Origin: Lachnospiraceae bacterium
Lineage (GTDB): Bacteria; Bacillota; Clostridia; Lachnospirales; Lachnospiraceae
DNA: 64,000 nucleotides
NCBI GenBank assembly: GCA_029224965.1
Contig: JAQXVO010000033.1
Coordinates: 114,697-178,696 of the forward strand
Reading direction: 5' to 3'
The notes beneath the pieces were generated by a model that searched no databases, was not told the origin of the DNA, and saw only the letters and a list, made by a program, of their open reading frames with translations. Each line of letters begins with the position of its first letter. The first letter of the stretch is position 1. Shown here in pieces: positions 44,471-53,989 of this stretch. The translations under genes and the position numbers were made by a program.

Positions 44471-45340
44471 TTATAAGTTTAGTTCAAAAAGCCGGGCTTG
44501 ACAAGCTTCTCTATTGCGTTCCGCCTGGCGTGACAGACTTTTTCCTGCGTAAGATTCTTGAAATCCTTCTTCTTCAAGAATCCTGACAGACGCTGTATTG
44601 CCGTCTCGGACCCTGGCGATCACCTTATGGATCGAAGGGAGTTCCTCCCGGACGTATTTCAAAACCGCCCGGACAGCCTCCCTGCCGAAGCCCATGCCCC
44701 AGAGATGCGGCGCGATCTGATAGCCAAGCTCGACCATATCCTCTGGGAAGCCGAGCTTGCTTTCAATGCCTGCCCGCCCGATCAGAGTCCCGGTCTCCTT
44801 GTCCGTCACGGCCCAGAGCCCGTAATTGTAGAGTCCGTAGACCTTGGAAATATAGACCGACAGCTCTTCTTTTTCCTCTACTTCTTCGGGCAGGGGATCG
44901 ATGTAATCGGTCATGCCGGGCTCCCGGTAGATTGCAAGAAGAGCCGGCAGGTCGTCCATGGAAAGCTCTCTTATGATCAGCCGCCGGCTCTCTATCATCC
45001 GCATGGGGATGCCGAAGTGACGACAGTAAGCCAGAAGAAGCAGATCGTCTGGGACCTGAGACAAATCCTCCGGCTGCCAGATGTAAGTGCAGTTCTTCAG
45101 GCGGACATCTCCTTTTTCCTGGCCGACCGCAGGAAGCCCCTCTCTTACGGCCCGGTCCACTTCCTCCTGGGTCCGGCAGATCTGGACCTTTTCCCGGTAG
45201 AAGTGATTCTGAAGGAGATCATCCCAGACTTTGTTCCAGCTAATTTCTGAATCCTTAACCTGATCCATGTCCGGAAAACCGTTCTTTTCCTGTTCCTTGT
45301 TCCGGGGCCTTTTCTTCTCTTTCTTCCCGGGACCCTTCAT
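44471..45340 (-). CDS. GNAT family N-acetyltransferase with basic N-terminal extension
   Basis: A 289-residue protein. Residues 1-25 are Lys/Arg-rich and 26-115 form a small unassigned domain. The C-terminal part (about 118-289) is a RimJ/RimL-type acetyltransferase. The acetyl-CoA loop is seen in LGYQIAPHLWGMGFGREAV, and NTASVRILEEEGF is the conserved helix. The substrate is unknown. The ATG overlaps the rarA stop codon by four bases (ATGA), so the two are translationally coupled. It ends 30 bp before relA. Confidence 0.88.
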   Translation of the reverse strand: MKGPGKKEKKRPRNKEQEKNGFPDMDQVKDSEISWNKVWDDLLQNHFYREKVQICRTQEEVDRAVREGLPAVGQEKGDVRLKNCTYIWQPEDLSQVPDDLLLLAYCRHFGIPMRMIESRRLIIRELSMDDLPALLAIYREPGMTDYIDPLPEEVEEKEELSVYISKVYGLYNYGLWAVTDKETGTLIGRAGIESKLGFPEDMVELGYQIAPHLWGMGFGREAVRAVLKYVREELPSIHKVIARVRDGNTASVRILEEEGFQESYAGKSLSRQAERNREACQARLFELNL

Positions 45341-46680
45341 GACTTTGACTTCTCTTCCCGGGCTCTCTCATGGAAGCGCTTTAGCCGTTCGCGGATCTCC
45401 TTCTCCTTGCCCAGGGTACCGGGCTCATAAAACTTCCTTCCGACCAGGGAATCCGGCAGATACTGCTGGGTCACATAATGCTCCGGAAAATCATGGGGAT
45501 AGAGGTAGCCCAGGCCATGGCCTAACTTTGCCGAACCCTTATAATGGGAATCCCTGAGATGGGCCGGAACCAGGTCAGTATAGGTATTCTTCACCGCCGA
45601 CATAGCCTGATCGATGGCCACAACCGTGGAGTTGGACTTGGGCGCCGTGGCAATATATTCGACCGCTTCAGCCAGGATGATCCGGGCCTCGGGCATGCCG
45701 ATCCGCTCCACAGCCGAGGCCGCTGCCTCTGCCACAACAAGCGCCATGGGATCCGCCATGCCCACATCCTCCGCCGCATGGATCATGATCCGGCGAGCGA
45801 TGAATTTCACATCCTCACCAGCATAAAGCATGCGGGCCAGGTAATAGACGGCCGCATCCGGGTCCGAGCCCCGCATGGATTTAATAAAGGCGGAAATCGT
45901 ATCGTAATGGTTGTCACCATCCCGGTCATAGCGGACGACCCGTTTCTGAATGCATTCGCTGATGACCTCCATGGTCAGATGGATCTTTCCGTCCTCGGAA
46001 GGCCGGGTCGTCATGACGCCAAGCTCCAGGGCATTTAAGGCCCGGCGGGCATCGCCGTTTGCCGTATCGGCCAGGAAATCCTCGGCCTCCGGATCAATGA
46101 CCGGATTGTAGACGGCCAGTCCCCTCTCTTTATCATTCAAAGCACGTTCGATCAGGATCTTGATGTCCTCATCGGAAAGCGTATGCAGCTCAAAAATCAG
46201 AGATCGGGAAATCAGAGCGCCGTTGACCTCGAAATAGGGATTCTCCGTGGTCGCCCCGATCAGTGTGATGGTTCCGTCCTCCACATAGGGAAGGAGGTAG
46301 TCCTGCTGGGACTTGTTGAAGCGGTGAATCTCGTCGATAAAGAGGATTGTTTTCTTGCCCTGGGTCCGGAAACGTTCCTTGGCGTTCTCGACCACCTCCT
46401 GCATATCCTTTTTCCCCGCCGTCGTGGCATTAATAGCTTCGAAAGCGGCCTTTGTCGTGTGAGCGATGACCTGGGCCAGAGTGGTCTTTCCGGTTCCGGG
46501 AGGGCCGTAGAAAATGACCGAGGTCAGCTTGTCGGCCTGGATGGCCCGGTAGAGCATCTTGCCCTTGCCGATGATGTCCTGCTGACCCACGACCTCATCC
46601 AATGTCCTTGGCCGCATCCGCGAAGCCAGAGGCGATTCCTTCTCCTTTTCTGTCTGTCTCATATAGTCAAAAAGATCCAT
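45337..46680 (-). CDS. rarA: Replication-associated recombination protein RarA (MgsA)
   Basis: A 447-residue AAA+ ATPase of the clamp-loader-like group that works at stalled replication forks. It shows Walker A YGPPGTGKTTL near 58-68, Walker B LFIDEIHRFN near 108-117, and sensor ATTENPYFEVN. The C-terminal tetramerisation domain contains RGSDPDAAVYYLARML and ends near residue 430. AAAGGAC precedes the ATG. It overlaps the GNAT gene by four bases. Length and motifs are typical. Confidence 0.96.
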   Translation of the reverse strand: MDLFDYMRQTEKEKESPLASRMRPRTLDEVVGQQDIIGKGKMLYRAIQADKLTSVIFYGPPGTGKTTLAQVIAHTTKAAFEAINATTAGKKDMQEVVENAKERFRTQGKKTILFIDEIHRFNKSQQDYLLPYVEDGTITLIGATTENPYFEVNGALISRSLIFELHTLSDEDIKILIERALNDKERGLAVYNPVIDPEAEDFLADTANGDARRALNALELGVMTTRPSEDGKIHLTMEVISECIQKRVVRYDRDGDNHYDTISAFIKSMRGSDPDAAVYYLARMLYAGEDVKFIARRIMIHAAEDVGMADPMALVVAEAAASAVERIGMPEARIILAEAVEYIATAPKSNSTVVAIDQAMSAVKNTYTDLVPAHLRDSHYKGSAKLGHGLGYLYPHDFPEHYVTQQYLPDSLVGRKFYEPGTLGKEKEIRERLKRFHERAREEKSKS

Positions 46681-46756
46681 ATGGAGTCCTTTCTTTATCT
46701 GTTGTTTTTAACTTTCATTATAGTCTTACGTTTTCTATCAAGGCAAGAGACATAAA

Positions 46757-46797
46757 AATACCCCCTTCCCCGGATTTCATCCAGGAAAGAGGGTAGA
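46757..46797 (-). terminator. Terminator after clpB
   Basis: Imperfect stem TACCCCCTTCC/GGAAAGAGGGTA, followed on the minus strand by TTTTT. It lies 13 bp past the clpB stop codon. Confidence 0.85.
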
Positions 46798-46809
46798 TAT
46801 ATCCTTCGA

Positions 46810-49416
46810 TCACTCCACAGAACCGCTTAAGACAACTCGTCCGGCGAGGTCTCCGTTTTCCACATAGATCTCGATGGTATCGCCCATGCCGATCTCATCG
46901 CCCAGGATAATCCGGGCAGCGATGGTCTCAACATGCTTCTGCAGATACCGTTTCAGAGGACGGGCACCGTAAACCGGGTCGTAGCCCCGATCAATAACCA
47001 TCTGCTTTGCTTCAGGAGTGAGCTCTACACGGATCTGACGATCCGACAGACGTTCATTCAGTTCTTCAAGCTGGAGATCAACAATATGGCCGATATTATC
47101 CTTGGTCAGAGGCTTGAACATGATGATTTCATCCAGACGGTTTAAGAATTCCGGACGGAAGTGGGTCCGAAGCTCGCGCTTTACAGCTTCCCGGGCTTCT
47201 TCCGTAATCTCTCCGGTCTCGCTGATGCCCTGGAGCAGCTCCTGGGCACCCAGGTTGGATGTCATGATGATAATGGTGTTCTTAAAGTCCACGGTACGGC
47301 CCTGAGAGTCCGTAATCCGGCCGTCATCAAGAACCTGAAGGAGGACATTGAAAACATCCGGGTGAGCCTTCTCGACCTCATCAAAGAGGACAACCGAATA
47401 GGGCTTTCTCCGGACAGCCTCGGTCAGCTGGCCGCCTTCATCGTATCCGACGTATCCGGGAGGCGCACCGATCAGACGGGAGACGGAATACTTCTCCATG
47501 TACTCGGACATATCAATCCGGACCATATTGTTCTCATCATCGAAGAGGGCTTCAGCCAGGGACTTGGCCAGCTCGGTTTTACCGACACCGGTAGGTCCGA
47601 GGAAGAGGAAGGAACCAATGGGTCTCTTGGGATCTTTGATTCCGGCTCTGGACCGGATGATGGCTTCGGTCACAAGCTCGACCGCCTCATCCTGTCCGAC
47701 AACTCTCTTATGGAGCTCGTCATCGAGGTGAAGGGTCTTGTTCCGCTCGGTCTCATTCAGCTTGCTGACAGGAATGCCGGTCCAGCGGGATACGATGGCT
47801 GCGATCTCATCGGAATCCACGCTGTCATGAACCAGCTTCAGATCATCGTTCTGGACCTTCTTCTCTTCGGCTTCCAGTTCTTTCTCCAGAGAAGGCAGTT
47901 CGCCGTAACGAAGCTCGGCCAGACGGTTCAGATCACCCTTCCGCTCGGCAAGTTCCATCTGCTTATGGACATCCGCGATCTGGTCACGGAGCTTGGCAGG
48001 ACGGTTGACTGCGTTCTTCTCATTTTCCCACTGAGCATTCAGAATCTTGAGACGGTCTTCATTTTCCGCAAGTTCCTTCTTGACGTTCTCCAGCCGCTCC
48101 TTCGAGAGCTGGTCGGTCTCCTTCTCCAGAGACATCTTGTCCAGCTTCAGCTGGATATTCTTGTGCTCCAGATCATCGATCTCCTCAGGCTTGGATTCCT
48201 GCTCGGTCTTGATCTGGGCGCAGGCCTCATCGATCAGGTCGATGGCCTTGTCGGGAAGGAAACGGTCGGAAATATATCTGTGGGACAGCTCTGCTGCCGC
48301 AATCAGGGCATTATCGGTAATCCGGACGCCGTGATAGGTCTGATAGTTTTCACGAAGACCTCTTAAGATGGTAATGGTCTCATCAACTGTAGGCTCATCG
48401 ACCATAACCCTCTGGAAACGACGTTCCAGAGCCGCATCCTTCTCAATATATTCCCGGTATTCATTTAAGGTTGTGGCACCGATACAATGGAGCTCGCCTC
48501 TGGCCAGCATGGGCTTCAAGAGGTTTCCGGCATCCATGGAGCCTTCGGTCTTTCCGGCACCGACAATCAGATGCAGTTCATCGATGAAGAGGATGATCCG
48601 GCCCTCACTCTTTTTGACTTCATTCAGAACAGCCTTCAGACGTTCCTCAAATTCGCCCCGGTACTTGGCACCTGCAATCAGGGAACCCATATCCAGGGAG
48701 AAAATGGTCTTATCCTTCAGATTGTCCGGCACATCACCGGAGACAATTCTCTGGGCCAGGCCCTCAACGACTGCGGTTTTACCGACACCAGGCTCACCGA
48801 TCAGAACCGGGTTATTCTTGGTTTTCCGGGACAGAATCCGGATCACGTTACGGATCTCCTCATCACGTCCGATGATGGGATCCAGCTTCTGATCTCTGGC
48901 CTTCTCGACCAGATCCTCACCATATTTCTTCAGAGAATCATAGGTCTCTTCCGGATTGTCGCTTGTTACATTCTGGTTTCCGCGGACCGACTGGAGAGCC
49001 TTTAAGAAGCGCTCTCTTGTGATGCCGAATTCACGGAATTTCTGCTTCATGGAAGTGCTCGGATGAGCCAGCATGGACAGGAAGAGATGCTCGACCGAGA
49101 CATACTCATCTCCCATTCGCTTGGCTTCATCTTCTCCGTGCATCAGGGCTTCATTCAGGTCATTGCTGATATAGACCTGAACATTGGACCCCTGCACCTT
49201 GGGCAGGTTCTGTACCATGGATGTAATATCATTGGTAAAATAGGTAAGGTCGATCTCCATCTTCTGAATCAGTTTCGGGATCAAGCCGTCTTCCTGGTTC
49301 AGAAGAGCCAGAAGCAGGTGTTCCTGGGTGATTTCCTGGTTGCCGTAATCCATGGCAAGCTTCTGGGCATCCTGAATGGCCTCACCGGATTTCTTGGTAA
49401 AGCGGTCTATATTCAT
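46810..49416 (-). CDS. clpB: ATP-dependent disaggregase ClpB
   Basis: An 868-residue Hsp100 protein that dissolves protein aggregates together with DnaK. It has the N-terminal Clp repeat domain (about 1-145), AAA1 with Walker [10 protein letters not shown] near 204-212, a ClpB-specific coiled-coil middle domain (about 400-530), and AAA2 with GPTGVGKTE near 602-610 and [14 protein letters not shown]. No IGF/L loop for ClpP is visible, as expected. AAAAGGAGG precedes the ATG. I see no CIRCE or CtsR site upstream, unlike hsp20 and lon. The 49417-49820 gap holds a GGAACCGG-N7-CCGGTTCC dyad at 49630-49652 and short repeats of CGAATCC(C/T)GATTTT at 49682-49770. Confidence 0.97.
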   Translation of the reverse strand: MNIDRFTKKSGEAIQDAQKLAMDYGNQEITQEHLLLALLNQEDGLIPKLIQKMEIDLTYFTNDITSMVQNLPKVQGSNVQVYISNDLNEALMHGEDEAKRMGDEYVSVEHLFLSMLAHPSTSMKQKFREFGITRERFLKALQSVRGNQNVTSDNPEETYDSLKKYGEDLVEKARDQKLDPIIGRDEEIRNVIRILSRKTKNNPVLIGEPGVGKTAVVEGLAQRIVSGDVPDNLKDKTIFSLDMGSLIAGAKYRGEFEERLKAVLNEVKKSEGRIILFIDELHLIVGAGKTEGSMDAGNLLKPMLARGELHCIGATTLNEYREYIEKDAALERRFQRVMVDEPTVDETITILRGLRENYQTYHGVRITDNALIAAAELSHRYISDRFLPDKAIDLIDEACAQIKTEQESKPEEIDDLEHKNIQLKLDKMSLEKETDQLSKERLENVKKELAENEDRLKILNAQWENEKNAVNRPAKLRDQIADVHKQMELAERKGDLNRLAELRYGELPSLEKELEAEEKKVQNDDLKLVHDSVDSDEIAAIVSRWTGIPVSKLNETERNKTLHLDDELHKRVVGQDEAVELVTEAIIRSRAGIKDPKRPIGSFLFLGPTGVGKTELAKSLAEALFDDENNMVRIDMSEYMEKYSVSRLIGAPPGYVGYDEGGQLTEAVRRKPYSVVLFDEVEKAHPDVFNVLLQVLDDGRITDSQGRTVDFKNTIIIMTSNLGAQELLQGISETGEITEEAREAVKRELRTHFRPEFLNRLDEIIMFKPLTKDNIGHIVDLQLEELNERLSDRQIRVELTPEAKQMVIDRGYDPVYGARPLKRYLQKHVETIAARIILGDEIGMGDTIEIYVENGDLAGRVVLSGSVE

Positions 49417-49629
49417 CTCTTCTCCACCTCCTTTTGGCTGGAATTATTATTTTTCATTTTATTCATCATAATCATTCTATTCCAAATCATATGCAGGTCA
49501 TAGGAATCGTACAAATAATTCTGTGCCAGTCAATTCTGTTCCGATCGCGTGCATCCTGTACAATTCGTTTCTATGCATATCATATGAATCACACATTAAT
49601 CTATGCTGGTTATTGCCATTTCTATGAAA

Positions 49630-49652
49630 GGAACCGGACCAATTCCGGTTCC
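49630..49652. promoter_or_regulatory. Inverted repeat upstream of clpB
   Basis: GGAACCGG, seven bases ACCAATT, CCGGTTCC: perfect 8-bp dyad about 215 bp before the clpB start. It could be an operator or a transcript hairpin; no known heat-shock consensus fits. Confidence 0.4.
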
Positions 49653-49823
49653 GGAAATTCTGGTCATATTATCATCCGGACGAATCCCGATTTTGAAAAT
49701 TCAGATGAAAGGATCGGAAACGAATCCTGATTTTCGAGCCCTGATTTTCGAACCCCGATTTTCAAGAATTCAAATCATAGAACCCGGGTCAGATTCTGTT
49801 CTGATTTTCAAAAAATTAGGTAA

Positions 49824-49859
49824 GAGCAGCCCGGGTAGGAATTCCTGCCCGGGCTGCTC
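49824..49859 (-). terminator. Terminator-like hairpin after hsp20
   Basis: Stem GAGCAGCCCGGGTAGGAATT folds on GCCCGGGCTGCTC, with a T-rich stretch about nine bases further on the minus strand. It lies 22 bp past the hsp20 stop. Confidence 0.75.
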
Positions 49860-49880
49860 CTCTCGGAAGGTCAAAGAAGA

Positions 49881-50315
49881 TTATCCTTCGATCATAATTG
49901 TCTTCTTGTTTTCAATCGGTTTCTTCTGCTCCGGATCCGGCAGAGTGATAAGAAGCATACCGTCTTCAAACTTAGCGTGAACATCATCTTCGGTGATGTT
50001 GTCACCTACGTAGAAGGAACGCTCAACAGCGCCGGTGTAACGTTCCTTACGAACGATCTTGCCGTCCTTATCCTTCTCATCCTTATTGTCATTGTGAGCT
50101 GCGCGGATGTTCAGATATCCGTTCTCAAGAGACAGCTGAACGTCATCCTTCTTGAATCCCGGAAGCTCCATCTCGAGCTCATAATTACCGTCCTTCTGCT
50201 TTACATCGGTCCTCATCATACCATTGTTGTTTGTGAAAGCCGGTGATCTAAACCAGTTGTCATTAAAGAAATCATCCATCAGATCTTCACCAAAAATACT
50301 AGGCATGTACATCAT
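49881..50315 (-). CDS. hsp20: Hsp20/alpha-crystallin small heat-shock protein
   Basis: A 144-residue small chaperone that holds unfolding proteins. The alpha-crystallin domain covers about 38-135 (VKQKDGNYELEMELPGFKKDDVQ, ending FEDGMLLITLP), and the N-terminal arm FGEDLMDDFFNDNWF is typical of clostridial members. AAGGAGG precedes the ATG. A perfect CIRCE overlaps its promoter, so HrcA repression with heat induction is very likely. It is monocistronic with a terminator at 49824. Confidence 0.96.
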   Translation of the reverse strand: MMYMPSIFGEDLMDDFFNDNWFRSPAFTNNNGMMRTDVKQKDGNYELEMELPGFKKDDVQLSLENGYLNIRAAHNDNKDEKDKDGKIVRKERYTGAVERSFYVGDNITEDDVHAKFEDGMLLITLPDPEQKKPIENKKTIMIEG

Positions 50316-50427
50316 AATTACTTACCTCCTTCAAACATCTAATGTATGTAAGAATTAAATTTGCCGCCTCGGGGAATTCGCTCTCAACATTTCCTGTGGA
50401 GCTTTCCTCTTCCCTTCGGACAACTAT

Positions 50428-50456
50428 GTTATAGCACGATTATTAGCACTCGTCAA
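50428..50456 (-). promoter_or_regulatory. hsp20 promoter
   Basis: Minus strand TTGACG (50451-50456), 17 bp, TATAAC (50428-50433). The -35 overlaps CIRCE. Confidence 0.85.
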
Positions 50457-50469
50457 GTGTGAGTGCTAA
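50443..50469 (-). promoter_or_regulatory. CIRCE operator (HrcA) of hsp20
   Basis: TTAGCACTC-N9-GAGTGCTAA, a perfect match to the consensus. Confidence 0.97.
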
Positions 50470-50584
50470 TATTTTTGAAAAATTTTTATAATTTTTTCTG
50501 AATTGTTGATTTTAAGTCCTTTCCAAGCCATCTGTTTATAAAGCTAATACTTGCGTTTCTATGAAATAAAAACTAATTCGACGT

Positions 50585-50623
50585 AAAAAAGGATCATTTC
50601 AGAGCTTTACCCTGAAATGATCC
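50585..50623 (-). terminator. Terminator after cysE and repeat array 2
   Basis: 12-bp stem GGATCATTTCAG/CTGAAATGATCC followed on the minus strand by TTTTTT. Confidence 0.93.
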
Positions 50624-50659
50624 CTTCCAAGATCTGTCCTATCTGTCCGTTTTCATGAT

Positions 50660-51075
50660 TTTGGACATCGATTATAAAGAAAATTTCGGATTCCGTTGTA
50701 TTTTTCTCCGGATTCCGGTTTTTATACAACGATTTTGAAGAAAATCCCGGATTCCGTTGTATTTTTCTCCGGTTTCTCTGTTTTTATACAGCAATTTTGA
50801 TGAGAATCCCGGATTCCGTTGTATTTCTCTCTGGATTCTCTGTTTTTATACAGCGATTTTGATGAGAATCCCGGATTCCGTTGTATTTCTCTCTGGATTC
50901 TCTGTTTTTATACAGCGATTTTGAAGGAAATTCCTAATCCCGTTGTATTTCTCTCCGGATTCTCTGTTTTTATACAGCGATTTTGAAGGGAATTCCTAAT
51001 CCCGTTGCATTTTTCTCCGGATTCTCTGTTTTATACATCGATTTTGATGAAAATCCCGAATCCCGTTCTGTTTTG
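50660..51075 (+). repeat. 62-bp repeat array 2 (about seven units) in the cysE 3' region
   Basis: The GTTGTA (or GTTGCA, GTTCTG) element recurs at 50695, 50756, 50818, 50880, 50942, 51004 and 51065. Units read CCGTTGTATTT, CTCCGGATT or CTCTGGATT, TTTTTATACA(A/G)C, GATTTTGA. Period and polarity match arrays 1 and 3, but the segment between arms has diverged. The array lies between the cysE stop and the terminator at 50585. Confidence 0.92.
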
Positions 51076-51152
51076 GCTCCGGCTTTCTTCACATCTTCAC
51101 ACCCAAAGACAATGCAGTCCGCAATTAAGCATCACCAGCTTTCTGAACTGTC

Positions 51153-52151
51153 TCAGATGACATAGAACCAGGTCTCATCCTGATCAAGGTCCGTCTTCTC
51201 TACTTCATCTCCGCCGCTCTTGCCCTTCTTGTACTGCAGCTCCTGGTTCTTAATGGTAACTCTTGTTCCGGCAGGAATGGAGCTTGTGATGAAGGCGTTG
51301 GATCCGATGACAGAATTAGCTCCAATCACGGTCTCACCTCCGAGAATGGAGGCTCCGGAGTAGATCGTGACATGATCCTCAATCGTCGGATGCCGCTTGT
51401 GGCCGCGAAGCTTCTGTCCTCCGCTGGTGGAGAGAGCTCCCAGGGTAACGCCCTGGTATACCTTTACATGCTCACCGATCTTGGTGGTCGAGCCGACAAC
51501 AATGCCGGTTCCGTGATCGATGAAGAAGTACTTGCCGATCGTTGCGCCCGGATGGATGTCAATTCCGGTCCGGGAGTGGGCATACTCAGTCATCATTCGG
51601 GGAATCAGGGGCACATTGAGAAGGAAAAGCTCATGGGCAATCCGGTTGATGGTGATGGCCAGAAGGCCCGGATAGGAAAGGACGATCTCATCCTTATTCA
51701 GTGCGGCCGGGTCTCCCTGCAGAGTTGCCTCCAGGTCGGTATCCAGATATTCCCGAATCTTCGGAATCTGGCTCATGAACTGCATGGTGATCTCGGCGGC
51801 CTCCTTCTCGACCAGGGGCTGGCAGACATAGGCGTCCGGATCCTCGCCCTCTTTCTGATAACGGAGGACAATACTGATCTGTTTGTTCAGATTGTAAATG
51901 ACGTCCTCGATCCAGACGGTCAGATTGGAGTCCAGATTATAGGACTTGAAGACATTGTCTCTGTAATAGCCCGGATAGAGAATGCGGAGCAGCTTCTTAA
52001 TAATCTCACGGACAGCTCGCTGATCCGGCTGGCTGTAAACCGTCATTTTATCGATGTCGCGGCCCTTCTGATAATCATTCAGAATGGTCGACACCAGCTC
52101 ATGCACCTTTTCCTGACTCTGAGCTGCATTCATGACTGAATTCTTGATCAT
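51153..52151 (-). CDS. cysE: Serine O-acetyltransferase (EpsC/CysE family)
   Basis: A 332-residue enzyme that acetylates serine for cysteine synthesis. The N-terminal helical domain covers about 1-180. The left-handed beta-helix follows with hexapeptide repeats: GIDIHPGATIGKYFFIDHGTGIVVG, GVTLGA, RHPTIEDHVTIYSGASILGG. The catalytic His and Asp lie in the FIDHGTG region. The C-terminal tail is charged and rich in Lys/Asp. I chose the ATG at 52151 after AAAGGAG; the frame upstream to 52307 passes through a long hairpin. It lies 185 bp downstream of the TPR gene. Confidence 0.95.
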   Translation of the reverse strand: MIKNSVMNAAQSQEKVHELVSTILNDYQKGRDIDKMTVYSQPDQRAVREIIKKLLRILYPGYYRDNVFKSYNLDSNLTVWIEDVIYNLNKQISIVLRYQKEGEDPDAYVCQPLVEKEAAEITMQFMSQIPKIREYLDTDLEATLQGDPAALNKDEIVLSYPGLLAITINRIAHELFLLNVPLIPRMMTEYAHSRTGIDIHPGATIGKYFFIDHGTGIVVGSTTKIGEHVKVYQGVTLGALSTSGGQKLRGHKRHPTIEDHVTIYSGASILGGETVIGANSVIGSNAFITSSIPAGTRVTIKNQELQYKKGKSGGDEVEKTDLDQDETWFYVI

Positions 52152-52218
52152 GGTTTTTCTTTCTCCTTTCCCGGAGTCTAAGGCATGCCTGCAAAAAGGC
52201 CCTGTCCGGGAGCGTATT

Positions 52219-52277
52219 GGATCAGGCTCTGTTTCACTGATTGGCCCTGCGGCTTTGTTCAGTGAAGAGCCTGATCC
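52219..52277 (-). other. Long inverted repeat in the cysE leader
   Basis: GGATCAGGCTCTGTTTCACT (52219-52238) pairs with AGTGAAGAGCCTGATCC (52261-52277), with a short bulge. It lies 70 bp before the cysE start codon, between the TPR gene and cysE. It could be a leader structure or a terminator without a good T-run. Confidence 0.6.
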
Positions 52278-52336
52278 GTATTTACTCAGTACCGGCCACC
52301 CTGCCATGCTTTATCGGAACTGTATCCTTTCGGTTT

Positions 52337-53710
52337 TTACTGCGTCTGTGAAGCCGACAGTTTCTTGGACCGGCTGGCTGCCCGTCTGCCCAGACTGGAA
52401 TCCGGGAAGAGCTCGTTCACACGGTTGTAGGCATTGATGGCCTCCGGGGTGTTCTGGTTCTTCTCATAGGCCTGACCCAGACGGTAGAGGGCATCTCCGT
52501 CCTTATAGGACTCGTCTGTCGATGTAACCGTTGTAAACTGGGTGATGGCCGTTGCATAGTCCTCCTTGTTATAGGCTTCGATGCCGGCATTATAGGCATC
52601 ATCCAGAGCCTTCGCATTGACTGCGGAATTCACCGAATCATAGAGAGCCTGGCCCTGGGACTGAAGCAGATCCCGGTTGACCGAGGAGAGGAGCTGGCCA
52701 GCAGTCGTCAGGTCATTAGATGCGACGGCATTATTGGCCTGAATCAGCTGCTCATAGGATGTTACAACATCGCTCTTTCCGGTGTACTTCTCAAGTTCTG
52801 CATTTAAATCCGAAACCTGCTTCTGGAGCTGGCTGATCGAGGTGCTGGATTTGGAGGCCTGCTCATTGGCTGTCACCACCGTCTTCGACGCATCACTCTT
52901 GACCTGCTGACGAATGGACGGAATGACAAGGAAGGCGCAGACCAGGAGGCCGACAACAAAGCCGACGGCGATATTAATGAGTGCACCCCAGCGGCTGTCA
53001 GCAAGATTTCCGAAGAATGCCGGCAGACGGTGACCGCCCTCGGCCTGCTCTGCCTTTTTCCTCTTCTTTCTCCGCTTCTCTCCGGCAGCGGCCAGTTCCC
53101 GACTGATCTCATTCCGATAGGCCTGGATCCTGGGGTTCTTACTGTCTCGCTTCTCCGCTTCCTTTAAAACGGCTTCGGCCTCCTCATAAGACTCGTTATG
53201 AATGAGGATCAGAGCCAGAAGAAGGCTTGCATCGAGGATCTCGGGATTATCGGTAATAACCCGGCGAAGCTGGAGTCTGGCCAGATCCAGAGCTCCCTCC
53301 TGACAGTATTTCAGGGCCTGGTTATATTTCATAATACCGGAATTCAGCCGGCTGATTTCGCCCCGGCTCTGAATTTCCCGGAGGTAATCATCCGCCAGAT
53401 TGTCATCCTTCTGGAGATTCTTCGAGATCACCCATTCGGAAATGGCCTCGACAGCATCTCCCTTGGCATAGAGACAGAGGCCCAGAAGGTTCCGGGCATC
53501 GGTTTCATACTTATTATAGAGAAGGGCCTCGCGGAGGCTTCTGATCGCTCCGGTCAGATCATGGGCATTGGCCCTCTCCAGTCCGTCATTGTAGTAATAT
53601 GCGGCGATTGCCAGAATCTCCCGGTAGACAGAGAGATCCGCCCCGCAGCGGGGGCAGCGCTTCTCATGGCCGGTAAGCTCCTGGCCGCAGTAATAACATG
53701 TTTCTGCCAT
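52337..53710 (-). CDS. Zinc-ribbon, membrane-anchored TPR protein
   Basis: A 457-residue protein. The N-terminus holds a zinc ribbon (CYYCGQ ... CPRCGAD, residues 5-24) followed by about four TPR-like helix pairs (30-210) and a Lys/Arg-rich stretch (213-222). One membrane helix lies at about 245-263. A coiled-coil with Ser/Gln repeats follows (280-320), then a second helical region with TPR motifs (NAGIEAYNKEDYATAITQF, about 370-430). The C-terminal half would lie outside. The family is common in Lachnospiraceae but its function is unknown; a role in assembly of envelope complexes is only a guess. Its ATG overlaps the stop of a 54-codon gene (TGATG). Confidence 0.82.
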   Translation of the reverse strand: MAETCYYCGQELTGHEKRCPRCGADLSVYREILAIAAYYYNDGLERANAHDLTGAIRSLREALLYNKYETDARNLLGLCLYAKGDAVEAISEWVISKNLQKDDNLADDYLREIQSRGEISRLNSGIMKYNQALKYCQEGALDLARLQLRRVITDNPEILDASLLLALILIHNESYEEAEAVLKEAEKRDSKNPRIQAYRNEISRELAAAGEKRRKKRKKAEQAEGGHRLPAFFGNLADSRWGALINIAVGFVVGLLVCAFLVIPSIRQQVKSDASKTVVTANEQASKSSTSISQLQKQVSDLNAELEKYTGKSDVVTSYEQLIQANNAVASNDLTTAGQLLSSVNRDLLQSQGQALYDSVNSAVNAKALDDAYNAGIEAYNKEDYATAITQFTTVTSTDESYKDGDALYRLGQAYEKNQNTPEAINAYNRVNELFPDSSLGRRAASRSKKLSASQTQ

Positions 53711-53874
53711 CAGCTTCTATCCCTCTTTGAAAGATCACTGTTCACGCTCTTCTCCCGGCGTTCCTTCAGGATATCGATAAGATCTGTAAGTTCTGTCTTA
53801 TGAATGGCATCCTCCGCAGCAGACACCTCTGTTTTCGGTTTATATTTCTTCAACTCCTGATCGAAGTCAATCAT
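53710..53874 (-). CDS. Small protein of 54 residues, coupled to the TPR gene
   Basis: An ATG at 53872-53874 follows AAAGGAGG at good spacing. The frame runs 54 codons: MIDFDQELKKYKPKTEVSAA, then a Glu/Asp/Lys-rich helix, ending LSKRDRS. Its stop overlaps the TPR ATG by one base (TGATG), so the pair is translationally coupled. The peptide is predicted to be a charged amphipathic helix with no membrane segment. Function is unknown; a partner of the TPR protein is the natural guess. Confidence 0.75.
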   Translation of the reverse strand: MIDFDQELKKYKPKTEVSAAEDAIHKTELTDLIDILKERREKSVNSDLSKRDRS

Positions 53875-53989
53875 CCGCTTTTCCTCCTTTTAAAATCAAA
53901 GGTTCTGGTTAAGATCCGGGAGTTCCGATGAAATCAGAGTTCCGACGAAGGGCTTTCAGGCCTCCGTCAAAGGCTCCCGAAAAACGATA

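Noticed and set aside
47161..48366. 401-codon frame antisense to clpB
   Set aside because: It mirrors the clpB codon pattern on the opposite strand, as do other long antisense frames over araA, aspS, valS, copA and the GGDEF/EAL gene. None has a plausible start or family.
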